This document shows positions 1 through 12,144 of a DNA stretch of 64,000 nucleotides, in pieces. Both the position numbers and the translations under genes were made by a program. The DNA is taken from positions 2,604,001 to 2,668,000 of the forward strand of contig NC_060252.1 in assembly GCF_921293095.1 (NCBI RefSeq), in the 5' to 3' direction. Numbering within the stretch: the stretch's first letter is position 1; the number at the start of each line of letters is the position of its first letter. The notes beneath the pieces were generated by a model. It was given only the letters and a program-made list of their open reading frames with translations. It was not told the origin of the DNA and ran no database searches. Source of the DNA: Ischnura elegans (lineage: Eukaryota; Arthropoda; Insecta; Odonata; Coenagrionidae).

Positions 1-33
1 TTCCTTCTCGGGAAACGACGGAAGGCCGAGGAG

Positions 34-693
34 ATGGTAACCTTCTCGGCCGCAGACGAAAAAGGAACCCGAGACACTACTTCACCGCTCGAGGGCGTCG
101 GAGGACGCGGAGCAAAGGAAATTTGGACAATTTTGTCCGAGTCAGTGCCCCTGGTGCACGGATCCGTTTCGAAGATCCCCGTCGAGATACTAATAGACAC
201 GGGAGCGGCAGTGTCATTGATATCGGAAGAAATATGGAGCCGCACCGAAAATTCGGGGAAAATCATAACAGACAATGTGACACTAATAACGGCGAATGGG
301 GAGCCATTACGGGTGCTTGGGAAGGGTGAAGTGATACTTCAGATCGGAGGGGAAGAGTTCTCACATGATGTGCTCATCGCCCCGCGCCTATCGAAGGGAT
401 GCCTCCTGGGTGCCGATTTTCTGCGAGCACATCAGTGTGACGTGGCTTTTTCCCGGAATTGCATTCTTCTCCGCGGAAAAGCGGTGCCTTTTCTTACAAG
501 TGAGGGAAAGTGCGAGTGGGGCTGCGCAGTGACGTTGAAGGAGAACGTTGTTCTTCCTCCTCACCACGAAGTGGTAGTGGAGTGTTGGGTGAGCTCGGAC
601 CCGGGGTTCAAAGAAAAAGTGGGGATAATCGAGCCAAACCCAAAACTTTTAGAGCGTTATGGCGTTTTGGTGCGCGGATTTTGCATAACGTGA
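34..693 (+). pseudogene. Gypsy retroviral-type aspartic protease region
   Basis: An open frame of about 219 codons holds the pepsin-like retroviral protease signature LIDTGAAVSLI around residues 53-63 and the downstream ILLRGKAVPF region. The enzyme would cleave the Gag-Pol polyprotein. The frame leaves the coding register near 650-690: after that point the conserved linker toward the reverse transcriptase is read in another phase up to 947, where TGA at 945-947 ends it. So the Pol polyprotein is broken by a frameshift plus a stop before the RT domain. The true start lies upstream of the window, so the first Met at 34 need not be an initiator. Confidence 0.85.
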
Positions 694-1004
694 AGGATAC
701 CATGAATATGCTTTTCCTGAATCCCTTGGGAGAGACAGTGACTCTATACAAAGACACGAAAGTGGGCGTATTGCACGAGTGTTGTGGAGAACAAGTGGAA
801 ACATGTCAAAAGCCCGTTTTTAGTCTGGAGAACGCGCATCTTCCCCCAGCATCTTCCCTCTTTGACTTAAACTGTGCCGATATTAGTGAAGCGGAAATAG
901 AGGAACTCAAAACAGTGTTGAATGAGTTTTCAGATGTGTGCTCTTGAGGACCCTACGACTTAGGGCGTACAAACATTCTTAAGCACACAATAGAGACTAG
1001 TGAT

Positions 1005-2639
1005 GTGTCCCCGATTCGGCAACCTCCCAGGCGATTGCCAATCCACAGACGCGGAGAAGTGCGACGAATCGTAGAGGAAATGATGAGGGACGATATAATC
1101 GAAGAATCATCATCTCCTTGGAGTTCACCGATCGTTCTTGTGAAAAAGAAAGACGGATCGACGCGATTTTGCGTTGATTATAGGCGTCTGAATTCCGTGA
1201 CTCACAAAGATGCTTATCCCCTCCCCCACATGGACGACATTCTCGATTCGCTCGCCGGCGCAACAGCTTTCTCCACAATAGATATGGCGTCAGGATACTG
1301 GCAGTGCGAGGTCGCGGAAGTTGATCGAGAAAAGACAGCCTTTACCACTGGTGACGGTCTATATCAGTTTAAAGTGCTGCCCTTCGGATTGTGCAACGGA
1401 CCCAGTACATTCCAAAGACTAATGGACCTAGTGCTCGCGGGTGCACAGTGGAGGTCTTGTTTGGTGTACTTGGATGACGTCATAATTTTCGGAAGGGATT
1501 TAAGGGAGCACGTAGAAAGGCTAACAGATGTGTTGATACGCCTAAGGAAGGCGGGACTGAAAATTAAGCCTGAGAAGTGCCAAATCATGAAACCATCTGT
1601 GAAATTTTTAGGCCATATAGTCTCCAAAAATGGTGTTGCGACGGATCCTGATAAAATTGCCGCGATCACACAATGGCGATCTCCAGCATCCTTTGAGGAG
1701 CTTAGGGCGTTCCTAGGAACTGTGTCTTACTACAGGCGGTTCATTAGAGACTTTTCACAGATAGCCTGCCCCCTTCACAGGTTGACCGAAAAGCATGCCT
1801 TATTTAAATGGAGTGCAGAATGTGAAGATGCCTTTCAGACTCTTAAGCGAAAGCTAACGTGTTCACTGATTTTGGCCTTCCCGCGGATGGACTGCGAATT
1901 TACGCTCGACTGTGACGCTAGCGGGATGGGTATCGGGGCCGTACTCAGCCAGAGACAGGAAGGCGAGGAAAGGGTTGTGGCCTATTATAGTCGGACGCTC
2001 TCACGCGCCGAAAAACAATATTGTGTGACGAGGCGTGAACTTTTGGCGGTAGTCAATTCTACCCGCCATTTTCGCCAATATTTATTAGGCAAACGGTTTG
2101 TGGTGCGCACCGATCATAATTCCCTACAGTGGTTGAGATCGTTTCGAGAACCGGAAGGACAAGTTGCTCGCTGGCTTGAGCAATTGTCGGAGTATGACTT
2201 TTTAGTGGTGCATCGGCCGGGAAACAAACATGGAAATGCCGACGGTTTATCCCGGTCTGTTTGTAAACAGTGCGCTCGGGGAGAGGGGGAGCTGATTTCA
2301 GCGGAAATCGACGCCGTCTTAGAGGCCCCCACTGAAAGCGTGAGGGACAGGCAAAGCAAAGACCCCGTGCTGAGAAGGGTAATGGAAGCACTCGAAGCAG
2401 GAATTCGGCCGTCCGAGGGAGAGAGGAGGGGTGACTGCCCGAAGGCGAAGGCTTTGTGGACACAATGGGATAGGCTAGTGTTTAAGAATGGGACTCTCTT
2501 TCGAAGGTGGGAAGAAGAAGGAAGAGATGCCTTCCGTCTCCAGATAATAGTGCCTGCTGAGGCTAGGGACGAAATTCTTCGGGCTTTGCACGATTCGCCC
2601 GTCGGAGGCCATTTAGGGTATGAGAAAACTCTAGGTTAA
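1005..2639 (+). pseudogene. Gypsy reverse transcriptase / RNase H
   Basis: About 544 codons read from just after the 945-947 stop. RT motifs are clear: FCVDYRRLNSVT, the palm motif YLDDVIIFG with its catalytic Asp pair, and FLGHIVSKNG. The connection and RNase H follow, with TLDCDASGMGIGAVLSQ, the RRELLAVV helix and VVRTDHNSLQWL supplying the acidic residues. The frame then enters the integrase H2C2 zinc region (HLGYEKTLG) and stops at TAA 2637-2639, which replaces a residue inside the HHCC module. Integrase continues in the same phase. The frame begins at a GTG codon and is a polyprotein segment rather than an independent gene. Confidence 0.92.
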
Positions 2640-3887
2640 GTGAGAGAGCGCTACTATTGGCCCGGATACACAAAAGACGTGGAAATTTGGTGCCGCACGT
2701 GTGAAGATTGTTCGCGTCGGAAATCCCCGCCTCACCCGCTAAGAGCACCACTGGGTCATTGCCCGACGGGAGGACCGATGGAAAGAATTTCCATGGACAT
2801 TTTAGGACCACTTCCTCAAACAAAGACAGGAAATAAATATATATTGGTGGTCGCTGACGAGTTCACTAAGTGGACCGAAGCGTACGCCATGAATAATCAA
2901 GAGGCGGAAACTGTGGCGCATCATGTTAAGGGCTTCGTGTGCAGGTGGGGAGTGCCTCGAGAAATCCACACTGATCAAGGACGCCAATTCGAATCCCGCC
3001 TCTTCCAAGAGATGTGTAAAGTGATTGGGGCGGTTAAAACAAGAACATCACCCTACCACCCGCAGTCGGACGGCCTAGTCGAGCGCTTCAATAGAACATT
3101 ATTAGCTATGTTGAGCCAGTGGACGGAGAAGGAGGCCGAATGGGATGAGCATTTGGATTCCGTCATGCTAGCCTATCGGTCGGCCAAACACAGCAGCACA
3201 GGATTTACACCGTATTTTCTTATGTTTGGGAGGGAAGTGCGCCTCCCCATTGAGTTGGAGTGGGGGATCCCTGACGGGCAGAGGGGGGTGGCGAAAGAAG
3301 GCGACTTTGTGAGACGCTTGCGAGAGAGCCTCGAGAAAGCCCATGCTCTCACACGGCAGAGGCTTGGGTCAGCCCACCTCCGGCAAAAAGAACAATACGA
3401 CCGCCGGTGTCACGGTGCACCCTTTGAAGAAGGGGAAAGGGTATGGCTCCACGATCCTGCTACGGCAAGAGGGAAGTGTCGTAAATTCCATCGCCCCTGG
3501 ATGGGCCCCTTCCAAATCATACGGAAATTGTCCGAGGTCACGTACCGGGTGAAGAAGGTGGATAATCCTCGCCGCCGCTTAGTGGTACACTTCAACCGAC
3601 TCAAAAGGTGGGAGGAAAGACCGGGAGGAGACACGGAAAAGGAATGTCAGAATACGGACGGAGTGGAAGAAACAAAAGCTGGGCCAAGAGAGACCGAGAC
3701 AGCGAGGGAAAAACCTGTCGTCCGCGGAGGGGGTGGATGGAAGTTTTTCTCCATTCCACCAACACATGAGGGCCAAGCGACTCCGGCAGCGAGAGAGGAG
3801 CCACCAGCTGAAGCGGTTATTGAGCCGACCATGCGATATCCCAGACGGGTTACAAGAGAACCACAAAGGTTTCAAGCCGGGCTCTGA
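2640..3887 (+). pseudogene. Gypsy integrase
   Basis: This segment continues in phase with the RT frame after the TAA at 2637-2639. It has the second half of the HHCC zinc site (CRTCEDC), then the DDE core: Asp in SMDILGPLP, Asp in IHTDQGRQFE and Glu in HPQSDGLVERFNRTLL. A GPY/F-type module follows (GPFQIIRKLSEVTYRVKK, then VVHFNRLKRW). Integrase joins the reverse-transcribed DNA to the chromosome. The tail is basic and Glu-rich, with no chromodomain that I can recognise. It ends 135 bp before the polypurine tract. Confidence 0.92.
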
Positions 3888-4021
3888 GGAAGGAGTAATT
3901 CCGGGGGGTGGTCTCTTTTCTTTTCGTTTCAGAGGTAAGGAGATAAAGGCGCCAACTTTCCGAGATCCGAGGACAGCGAAGGTTCCAGCTATGCCGACCG
4001 TCGCGAGGGCACGACGCCTTT

Positions 4022-4036
4022 GAAAAGAGGGGGCAG
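4022..4036 (+). other. Polypurine tract of the Gypsy element
   Basis: An almost pure purine run (gaaaagagggggcag) abuts the LTR that begins TGTAGCAG. This is the standard position of the plus-strand primer in LTR retrotransposons. Confidence 0.8.
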
Positions 4037-4228
4037 TGTAGCAGAGCGCTGTCTGCTGCTCAGGACATGGACTCTTGGGGGAAACCCAGGAGGTGGGGGC
4101 GTGAAGCCCTCAACGGGAGAAGGGCTTTTGGGCTGGTTGTAAAAGAGAGAGAATAAAGAGTTGTGTTTTGAACCTCGAAGTGAGCGAACGTTATTTTGAA
4201 TATCCTTCTCCTGCGAACCGGCGCTACA
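4037..4228 (+). repeat. 3' LTR of the Gypsy element (192 bp)
   Basis: It starts TGTAGCAGAGCG and ends CGGCGCTACA, giving TG...CA ends with the short inverted repeat TGTAGC/GCTACA. The left border is fixed by the polypurine tract. The right border is fixed because the next bases (gctggcttcatcg) match uninterrupted repeat sequence in antisense at 27.80 kb. An AATAAA lies at about 4152. The second LTR is outside the window. Confidence 0.85.
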
Positions 4229-4745
4229 GCTGGCTTCATCGCTATAGTAATATAATAGACTACGTCTTAAGCACAGGGACTTACATTGTAGTGAAACCCT
4301 CTCCATCCTTTCCAGTAAGAGGTATGGAAGTTGAAATCACAACATTGTCGTAATTAAATTGGCACCCTAACGTTGACTTCCCACTTATGGCAAGCTAGAG
4401 CAACATTACCTGCTGTTGCATGCTATCTGGCGACGCATATTTCGATATTTCATAGATGCATCGGAGTGTAGTTCGATCAAGACATTGTCAGCTATTGCCA
4501 TGTAGGAAAATCACAAGTATTACCAAGATGGTAAAATAGCAATCAACACTAGGTTAGCGAACAAGGACCTAGCACCGCTGTGTAATCGTCTGTTAAAAAA
4601 TTTGTAAAAGCAGAATAACCGTGCTGATTGCAGAAATCCTCTTCTTATCAACCAATCATAGTGAATCTTCAATATCTGTCTTTCGTACTCTCCAAAATTC
4701 TCAATAATTCAAAATTTCACAACATATCAGCAAAACTGTCACACA
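4229..4745 (+). repeat. Dispersed repeat, copy 1 (Gypsy insertion target)
   Basis: This stretch is repeated in reverse complement at about 26630-27815, apart from a 705-bp hAT MITE there. Shared blocks include the region around cgctatagtaatataatag, the ttaccaagatggtaaaatag segment and the ctctccaaaattct end. I see no coding potential. The class is unknown. It preserves the empty insertion site of the MITE in the other copy. Confidence 0.8.
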
Positions 4746-5631
4746 CTTCCGTGCAATCCCTGAAATTTGTTTAAACGAATGGCTTTACTTGTTAGATGCG
4801 GGTTACCCTCAGTGGCTATGTACTATGCGAGCACAATTAAAAAATGCTATTTTCTACACCAGATCCTTTGAATCTCTTGGCTATGATTAAAAGCTCCTAT
4901 ATAAGACTCCTATGACAAAAATGTCCCAAGTGTCGTAAAACAGGGCTTCTACTGTACATGGAAATTATACATTTACACATCTATTTAATAGAGATGGGTC
5001 GAATAGCAGATTTCTCGAATTCGAATATCGAATTCGAATATTAAATCATTGCTCGAATATTCGAATACCTCGAATTTTGAATAACTTGAATACTAAACGA
5101 TGAATGCGGGAATGTTAGACTCGGTTGCCTATGCAGCAGGAAACACAAGATTTTGGGGAGTAGTTTTGATTTCCTCAGGATTCAAACAGGAATTTAGCTG
5201 ATTAATGGAATATTTTAATTTCATGGAAACAATTGGCCATATACAGTAGAATCCTGATTTAAGGTTTTTCAGGGGGGACAAAATTTAAAACACTAAATGC
5301 GGAAAAACACTAAATGAGGACCTGCCATTTTTTTTCAGGTTTTAGGGTCTGTAATGATTGGAATGGCTTTTCATGATTAAAAAATATTATTTTAAGTAAC
5401 TAAAAGGTGCTGCATGCAGCAAAAAATTCTTTAATGAAATGTTCTCTGCCCTATGAAGGTTGGATAATACTTTTAAGGAATCAGCTAAAAAAATAGGTAG
5501 TAAAAATAAGTAATGAGAGGATGACAATTGTTTTAATGAAATATTTTACGAAAATTCTAATAAACATCAACTTAAAAGCATCCCCACACAGATTATTATT
5601 ATGGACATTAGTGATTCCATTTTTATGCATA

Positions 5632-7057
5632 CAGGCATCCCCCGAGTTACGTATGTCTCGACTTACGTAAATCCGTACTTACGTAAGTGATAACCGTATT
5701 TCAAATGATTACGTTAATTTTCGAATGCGAGTGCGAAGAAGTATATATTCGCTCGTACAACCTATGGTAGAAAAAATATCGATTAGTTATCGAGTTTTTT
5801 ACGTGCTAAAAATAACAAAGTGACCCATATTTGTCATTCCTCGAAGGAATTCTCATTAATTTCGGCAGAAAAATCGCTTATAATTCCCAAGTCAGCAATC
5901 AACGTGAAAATTTGCAGTTCTAGCGATGGATGTGATTGCGCTCATTCCTGTACGATACAACTTGTTATACAGCATGCACACCCGAACTCCGACTTTCCAC
6001 TATTTAAAATTTGTATTCTTAAGTTTGGACATTTCCATCTGTGGAATTAAAAGAAAATGAAGTTCAAGCAGAAATCTTTATCGCGGAAAAGAATTGTTTA
6101 GTACCCACGTAACGGCATTGAAATTTTGAGTGTTGGCAATGAACGCCGCGAAAAAGTCAAGAAAAAGTTGACACACGATATTAATTTCGTAATTGTGTTC
6201 ATGTTTCTGGCGGAAGATTTTATTAAGCTGCATTTTCTCGTTCTCTCATATTGTGTGCATCTGTAAATGAATATTGCGTCATTGAAAGCTTATCCCCACT
6301 AACTTTGTTGCACGTTAATGACGGAGTTGGCTGAATAAAAGCTCACTTTTAATTAGCTTCGTGCTTTGGAAATACTCTTCGATGTTTCCAGCGAAGTAAA
6401 TATTCAAAAGATGATATTTTCACTTTATTTTATTGAGATATGAGAGAATGAAAGTATGTGTCCATGCGTGAAAGATTGAGTGTATGTGTGTGTGTGTGAA
6501 TGTATCTAGGAATATAGTTATTTACTGGTATTTTTTGTGTGTTATTTGCTCGTAATCCTAGACACTCCTCCTACGTGTATTAACTGTGACAGTGAAACCA
6601 CCAGATTCATCGATCAACGTTATATATAAAAGGCAGAAGATATAATGATTATAGGTAGGTAGAAAATGCATTCTTTTGGCCCTTAGATCGCAGTATAACA
6701 TAATGAATCAATTTAAGTATTCAGTTTAGTAATTTAGCGTTGAGATACCATACTTTCCCGAATCCACGCGATCGGTCAACTCTGGGAAATATATTACGCA
6801 TTTTGATTGGCAATGCTCAAGATGCAACTCTCAGACTATATTATTGTTTATCGATTTTGTATCTAATAACGTAAGAATACGCGGTAGAGTTCATGAATAT
6901 TGCAGTGAATTTAATGAAACTTCACCGAGAATTTACCGCGCATTTCTCCGCTGAGAATTTCACCGCGCCGATCGAAATCTCTGAAGCACTAACGCAAAGG
7001 TTCGACTTACGCAGAGTCTGCCGGAACGCATCTCGTACGTAACTCGGGGGATGCCTG
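5632..7057 (+). mobile_element. Tigger-like MITE with CAGGCATCCCCCGAG termini, long copy
   Basis: Termini CAGGCATCCCCCGAGTTACG and its inverse are near perfect and flanked by TA on both sides (5630-5631, 7058-7059). A shorter, internally deleted relative lies in reverse orientation at 21506-21957; both contain the segment with repeated 'acttacgtaa' and the region coding the stretch CHSSKEFSLIS. A (GT)n run lies near 6486. No transposase frame is identifiable. Confidence 0.85.
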
Positions 7058-7243
7058 TATTTCAGTGGTCTCGATGAAATTTAGAATTTTTTCTGTAAAA
7101 GTGACATGTAGGCGACTAAAGCATTTCTAGTATAATAAGAAAAGGTGTAAGTAGTTACTCGAAAAATCATGAGGAATAAGTGAAATAAAGGGATAGCAGA
7201 AGATCGCTAATCCCGAATTCTCAACTACCGAATATCTAGTAGG

Positions 7244-8237
7244 GGGTCATTCCATGTCAGTTCACCCAGGCATGGCACCCACCGACTCGGATTTTAATGA
7301 AATTTTTGTCACTAGCTACTATCCCCTATCTAATGACCCATGTAAAATATTTCCTCTCTCACTCTCATAGTTTGCAAGATATGAGGAGTCAAAGTTTGAG
7401 ATGTTTGCTCAGAAGTGGCGCTAGTGGGAGTCAAATTCCAGAGTGCAGGGCACAGGGTAAAAATTCATAACTCAGAAACCACTTAACATATATGAATGAA
7501 ATTTTGACCCCTTGTCTATCCAAGTACATAGCTTCCATAGTAATGTCTTTTATTCCCCTTGCATTGTTATGTTGGCCAAAATGATGTCAACAGTTGTTAA
7601 TTAACCGATTTTTTTAGCTCAAAAACATTACTTCATATTTTCAGAATTATCACCAAAAGGCAGAGCAGTTAACTCATCCAATTTTTTTTTTAATTGAAGG
7701 TTAATATGTGCTCCAATATACTGTGAAATAAAAATGGTGGTGTTTTGACTGCCACTATGAGTATTTCAGGTTTTACTTTTTTTTCTGCCCCTGTGAGAGG
7801 GATTTTGGACACGTACTGTAAGATAATAAGTATAAGTGTACCCATACCTTCATGAGGATATATTTGAAATATTGGTCAGTAAATCTAAGACCAAACATGT
7901 AGTCTAGTGAATGTGGCTCTTGTTCATACAATTTTTTTAATAGCAATACTTGGCTTGTGGCAGCTGAGGGTAAAAAAATCCAAATGGCTCAGAAATGTGA
8001 AATGATGCTTTTTTCCTGGAATTTACCCATTTTTCAAGTGTTTAGTTTATGGAAAAATTGGTATCAAAATACATTAGGCTCTTACTGTGCATTAGAGGAT
8101 AAATGGAATTACTAATTTAAATAAAATTATTTAAATAATACACTTCAATGTGTTTAAGGCATCTCCCGAACATCTCTGGAGGCTCTCTCGGGCAAACTAA
8201 ACGCTTAACAGTACCACCAATTCCATCACTTGGGGAT
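7244..8237 (+). repeat. Left long terminal inverted repeat
   Basis: It matches the reverse complement of 11155-12144 with few differences. Its inner end, read on the minus strand (8237-8117), encodes the C-terminal DGIGGTVKRLV segment of the transposase, so the repeat contains coding sequence. One extra base near 8199 shifts this second coding copy out of frame. Confidence 0.9.
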
Positions 8238-8964
8238 TTTCGATATGGGTGCATAAATTTCACTTTCACATCATGTTCTTCCTCGTGTTTAGAAATCACT
8301 CATCCAAAAAACCAGTGGTCATCATAAGCACATGCAATGTACAAGTTTGTTAAGATCTGTGAAAAAGTGATTAAATGAGTCCCGCTGAACTGGAGTTGTA
8401 CAAATTTAGCCTCACTTTCACAGAAGAAGTATGGTCTTCCAAACCCTTAGTGATGGAAGAGCTGGCAGAGCAAATGGTATTACTTATAGATATGCAGCAG
8501 GTTGTCACCAATATCCACATTCCTTGATGGCAACTGGAGTATTAAATTTCTATTTCACTGGGAGAGATAATACTGACATTATGTGCCACATTGTTTTCTC
8601 CCCTGCCTCACATATGATTGTATTACATGACAAACTTGAGAAGGTGATACAATCCCACCTATTCAGCCTCACTTTTCAGTGTTATTCCATCTCCCCAAGG
8701 AATAAGAGAATTAAGTGCAACCTCTAGGAAGAATAAAGTGTTACAATGTATCACAGTGAGGGCATGATAAATCAAAATAGATTCTAGGGTACCACTTTTT
8801 GTCTTCTGCCAAGTCTTCTTGTGTAAAGATGCTCCATGGGTGTCCAAGTTTATTCTGTGTGTACGATCAGTGTATTTTTACCTGTACATTAATTGTGTGT
8901 GCTATGAGTTAGGCGAAGCTGCTCATTGTGAACTTCGACATTAAAAAAGGTTAGTGTCTCCACT

Positions 8965-11248
8965 ATGCTTCAAAATGAGCAAATTGTTGAACTGTGCAGC
9001 ATTGGAAAAGTAACTGCATCTGATTGCCTCAAAAAAAGCTACACACCAGTGGTGCAACTGAACAAAATTGAGATCATGAGTATGCTTGAAAAACAGCTGT
9101 TATCTCTCAGAAGTGGTGTACCTGGGGAAGTCCTATCCAATGTCTGCGAACATCACAGAATATACTATTTGAAAAAGTATGAAACCTACCAAATATATTG
9201 TCTTGATCCTTTTAAGAGCCACAAGAATAAAATATCAAAATCACTGAGAAATGTAAGTCTTGAATTTGCAGAAAAGGCCTGTAAAATCCCAACTTTTCGG
9301 AAATTAGTGCCAGGAATGAAAGTATGCCAGCCATGTAGGGAGGAAGTACAGAAACACTCCAGGTTTGGAAATGAGCTTTCTGATGTTGAAGCAGTAGATA
9401 GTGACAGCAATGATAGTATTTTGAATTTTGAAACAACAGTATCCCAAGAAAAATCAACTGAGCTACTTAACAGAACGCTGCAAGATATAGAGGAGTCACC
9501 TTTAAAATTTCATGGCATATCATTTCACAGAAGGTCAACCTACGCTAACAGGAAAGTAGAGTCAGCATGCAGTAATTTTAAAAGGAAAGTTAAAAGACTT
9601 CTTGATAAAGAATTATCTCCAGAAAAGGATGACCCAAAACTGCCAAAAGAACTACTTCAGAAAGTTCATGATATAGATGTGCTCATAGACTTAACCCGTC
9701 AACGCCCATGGGTGCCATAGGGCACCCAGTGCAGTGCTGAGCCAATGCTCCGGCAATCTATTTAATATGTGAATTTTAGCATACCTTTCAGTGCACATAC
9801 TTAGTAGAAGGTTTCCTCCATTATTCAGTCAGTTTGAATTGTGTTCTTTGTGTGAAGTTCATATGTATCATATTTTTTAAAAGTGAAATATGTGTGAATT
9901 TAAAAAAAACTTTGGACGCTAACGGGTTAATCAAACAAAAAGTTGACACATCAAGCACCCATCAAGGAAAGGTACATCTGTTTTCATTGGTACCAACTTT
10001 ATGGAGCAGGAAGAAAGTAATGGAAGAGTATCATGTGAGTGAGTACACTGCCCGCCAAGCAAGAGAACTTTTCAGAGACAATGGAAAATTAGCTGCACCT
10101 GAATTGAGAAAAGGGAAGGCAAAAATAAAACATTACAATTAGTTAGGACTTTCTATGAAAGTGATGAGTACTCAAGAATGATGCCTGGAAAGAAAGATTC
10201 CATAAGTATCTCCAAAAATGTACATGTTCAGAAGAGATTAATACTTGCTAACTTGAAGGAATTGTATTCCACTTTTAAATTTGACTTCCCCAGAATTAAA
10301 ATTGGCTTTTCTAAATTCTGCAACCTAGGTCCAAAATGGTTTGTGGTAGCAGGATGTCCTGGAACGCATTCAGTGTGTTTTTGCACAATTCATTAAAATG
10401 TCAACCTACTGCTTAGTGCCTGTAATGTAGAGGAAACAAGCCAGGACCTAATTGGTTATTTCGTGTGCTCTAGAAATAATAGCGACTGTATACTGCGACA
10501 TTGCTCTCAGTGTCCTTCACGTGAAAAATTGAAAAGCTTACTGCTGAAAAAGTTTGAAGAATGTGACCCCGGAGATGAAGTTTCATACAGTCAGTGGGTT
10601 TCCAGTGACAGATATGAACTGGTGAACTTCACGGTGACATTTGATGAGTACCTATCAATTTAAATTCAAAGAGTGGAAAAACTGGTGCCCCATTCATTTA
10701 TTACGAAGGTACAGGCAAACTACCTTAAGAAAATGAAAGAAAATCTTGGACCCCATGAAGCAGCTGTTCTCTTTGACTTCAGTGAGAACTACTCATATGT
10801 TATCCAGGATGAGGCACAAGGGAATCACTGGACAAGTGATAGTTGTACGGTACACCCTGTTGTGATTTGTACTCTAGATCACCTGATTAAACAGCTTATT
10901 ATTTCCAGTTTATGCATCTTGTCAGATGATTTGAAGCATGATGTAGCTTTTGTTTATGAAACCCAAAGAATAATATTTTGCTTTGTTAAGGAAAATTTTA
11001 CTTCAGTCAAAAAATTGAGTTACTTTAGTGATGGTTGTGCAGGACGGTACAAGAACTGCAAAATATTTCTCAATCTTTGCAAGCATTACCAGGATTTCTC
11101 CTTAATGGCATCATGGACATTCTTTGCTACAAGCCATGGAATATCCCCATGTGATGGAATTGGTGGTACTGTAAAGCATTTAGTTGCCCGAGAGAGCCTC
11201 CAGAGATGTTCGGGAGATGCCTTAAACACATTGAAGTGTATTATTTAA
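8965..11248 (+). pseudogene. Transposase-like protein of the long-TIR element, broken
   Basis: The first segment, 8965-9690, starts at an ATG and encodes an N-terminal domain with a Cys pair (CQPCREEV) and a coiled, charged tail. A MITE at 9695-9926 splits the gene at a TTAA, after which reading resumes in the original sense (VSEYTARQARELF, SRMMPGKKDSISI, KIGFSKFCNLGPKW). A frameshift near 10140 and stops at 10394-10396 and 10661-10663 break it further. The last segment has Cys motifs (CILRHCSQC), Asp-containing blocks VLFDFSENYSY and YFSDGCAGRYKN, and DGIGGTVKHLV. The acidic residues suggest a DDE-type nuclease, which is inference. It lacks an intact frame. Confidence 0.8.
9695..9926 (+). 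mobile_element. piggyBac-type MITE inside transposase gene
   Basis: Termini CCCGTCAACGC and GACGCTAACGGG are inverted repeats, and both sides carry TTAA (9691-9694, 9927-9930). Deleting the insert and one TTAA restores an open, family-like reading across the join, which confirms the boundaries. 232 bp, no coding capacity. Confidence 0.9.
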
Positions 11249-12144
11249 ATAATTTTATTTAAATTAGTAATTCCATTTATCCTCTAATGCACAGTAAGAG
11301 CCTAATGTATTTTGATACCAATTTTTCCATAAACTAAACACTTGAAAAATGGGTAAATTCCAGGAAAAAAGCATCATTTCACATTTCTGAGCCATTTGGA
11401 TTTTTTTACCCTCAGCTGCCACAAGCCAAGTATTGCTATTAAAAAAATTGTATGAACAAGAGCCACATTCACTAGACTACATGTTTGGTCTTAGATTTAC
11501 TGACCAATATTTCAAATATATCCTCATGAAGGTATGGGTACACTTATACTTATTATCTTACAGTACGTGTCCAAAATCCCTCTCACAGGGGCAGAAAAAA
11601 AAGTAAAACCTGAAATACTCATAGTGGCAGTCAAAACACCACCATTTTTATTTCACAGTATATTGGAGCACATATTAACCTTCAATTAAAAAAAAAATTG
11701 GATGAGTTAACTGCTCTGCCTTTTGGTGATAATTCTGAAAATATGAAGTAATGTTTTTGAGCTAAAAAAATCGGTTAATTAACAACTGTTGACATCATTT
11801 TGGCCAACATAACAATGCAAGGGGAATAAAAGACATTACTATGGAAGCTATGTACTTGGATAGACAAGGGGTCAAAATTTCATTCATATATGTTAAGTGG
11901 TTTCTGAGTTATGAATTTTTACCCTGTGCCCTGCACTCTGGAATTTGACTCCCACTAGCGCCACTTCTGAGCAAACATCTCAAACTTTGACTCCTCATAT
12001 CTTGCAAACTATGAGAGTGAGAGAGGAAATATTTTACATGGGTCATTAGATAGGGGATAGTAGCTAGTGACAAAACTTTCATCAAAATCCGAGTTGGTGG
12101 GTGACATTTTGAAAATTTCTGGGTGATTTGACATGGAATGACCC
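11155..12144 (-). repeat. Right long terminal inverted repeat
   Basis: Reverse complement of 7244-8237. It includes the last ~30 codons of the transposase-like frame (to 11248) plus about 900 bp of non-coding sequence, and ends at GACATGGAATGACCC. Confidence 0.9.

Larger units (their letters stand above)
1..4228 (+). mobile_element. Gypsy-type LTR retrotransposon, 5' part outside window
   Basis: The window opens inside the pol region of a Ty3/Gypsy element. Domain order is aspartic protease, reverse transcriptase, RNase H, integrase, then a polypurine tract and a 192-bp LTR. Reverse transcriptase before integrase identifies Gypsy rather than Copia. There is no env-like frame between integrase (stop near 3887) and the LTR. 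Gag, the primer-binding site and the 5' LTR would lie left of position 1. The copy carries one frameshift (around 650-690) and two in-frame stops (945-947 and 2637-2639), so it is decayed but fairly recent. It sits in a dispersed repeat whose second copy (27.7-27.8 kb) keeps the uninterrupted junction. Confidence 0.95.
7244..12144 (+). mobile_element. DNA transposon with ~990-bp terminal inverted repeats
   Basis: The element begins GGGTCATTCCATGTCA and ends in the inverse of the same motif. The terminal inverted repeats are about 990 bp each and nearly identical. Between them lies a decayed transposase-like gene (8965-11248) interrupted by a 232-bp MITE. It is inserted in Tigger A. I do not see a convincing target-site duplication; a 3-bp agg/agg is possible. 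The protein belongs to a group I know only as uncharacterised transposon-borne proteins with SDGxxGxYKN and DGIGGTVK motifs. A Sola-type assignment is a guess. Confidence 0.8.
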
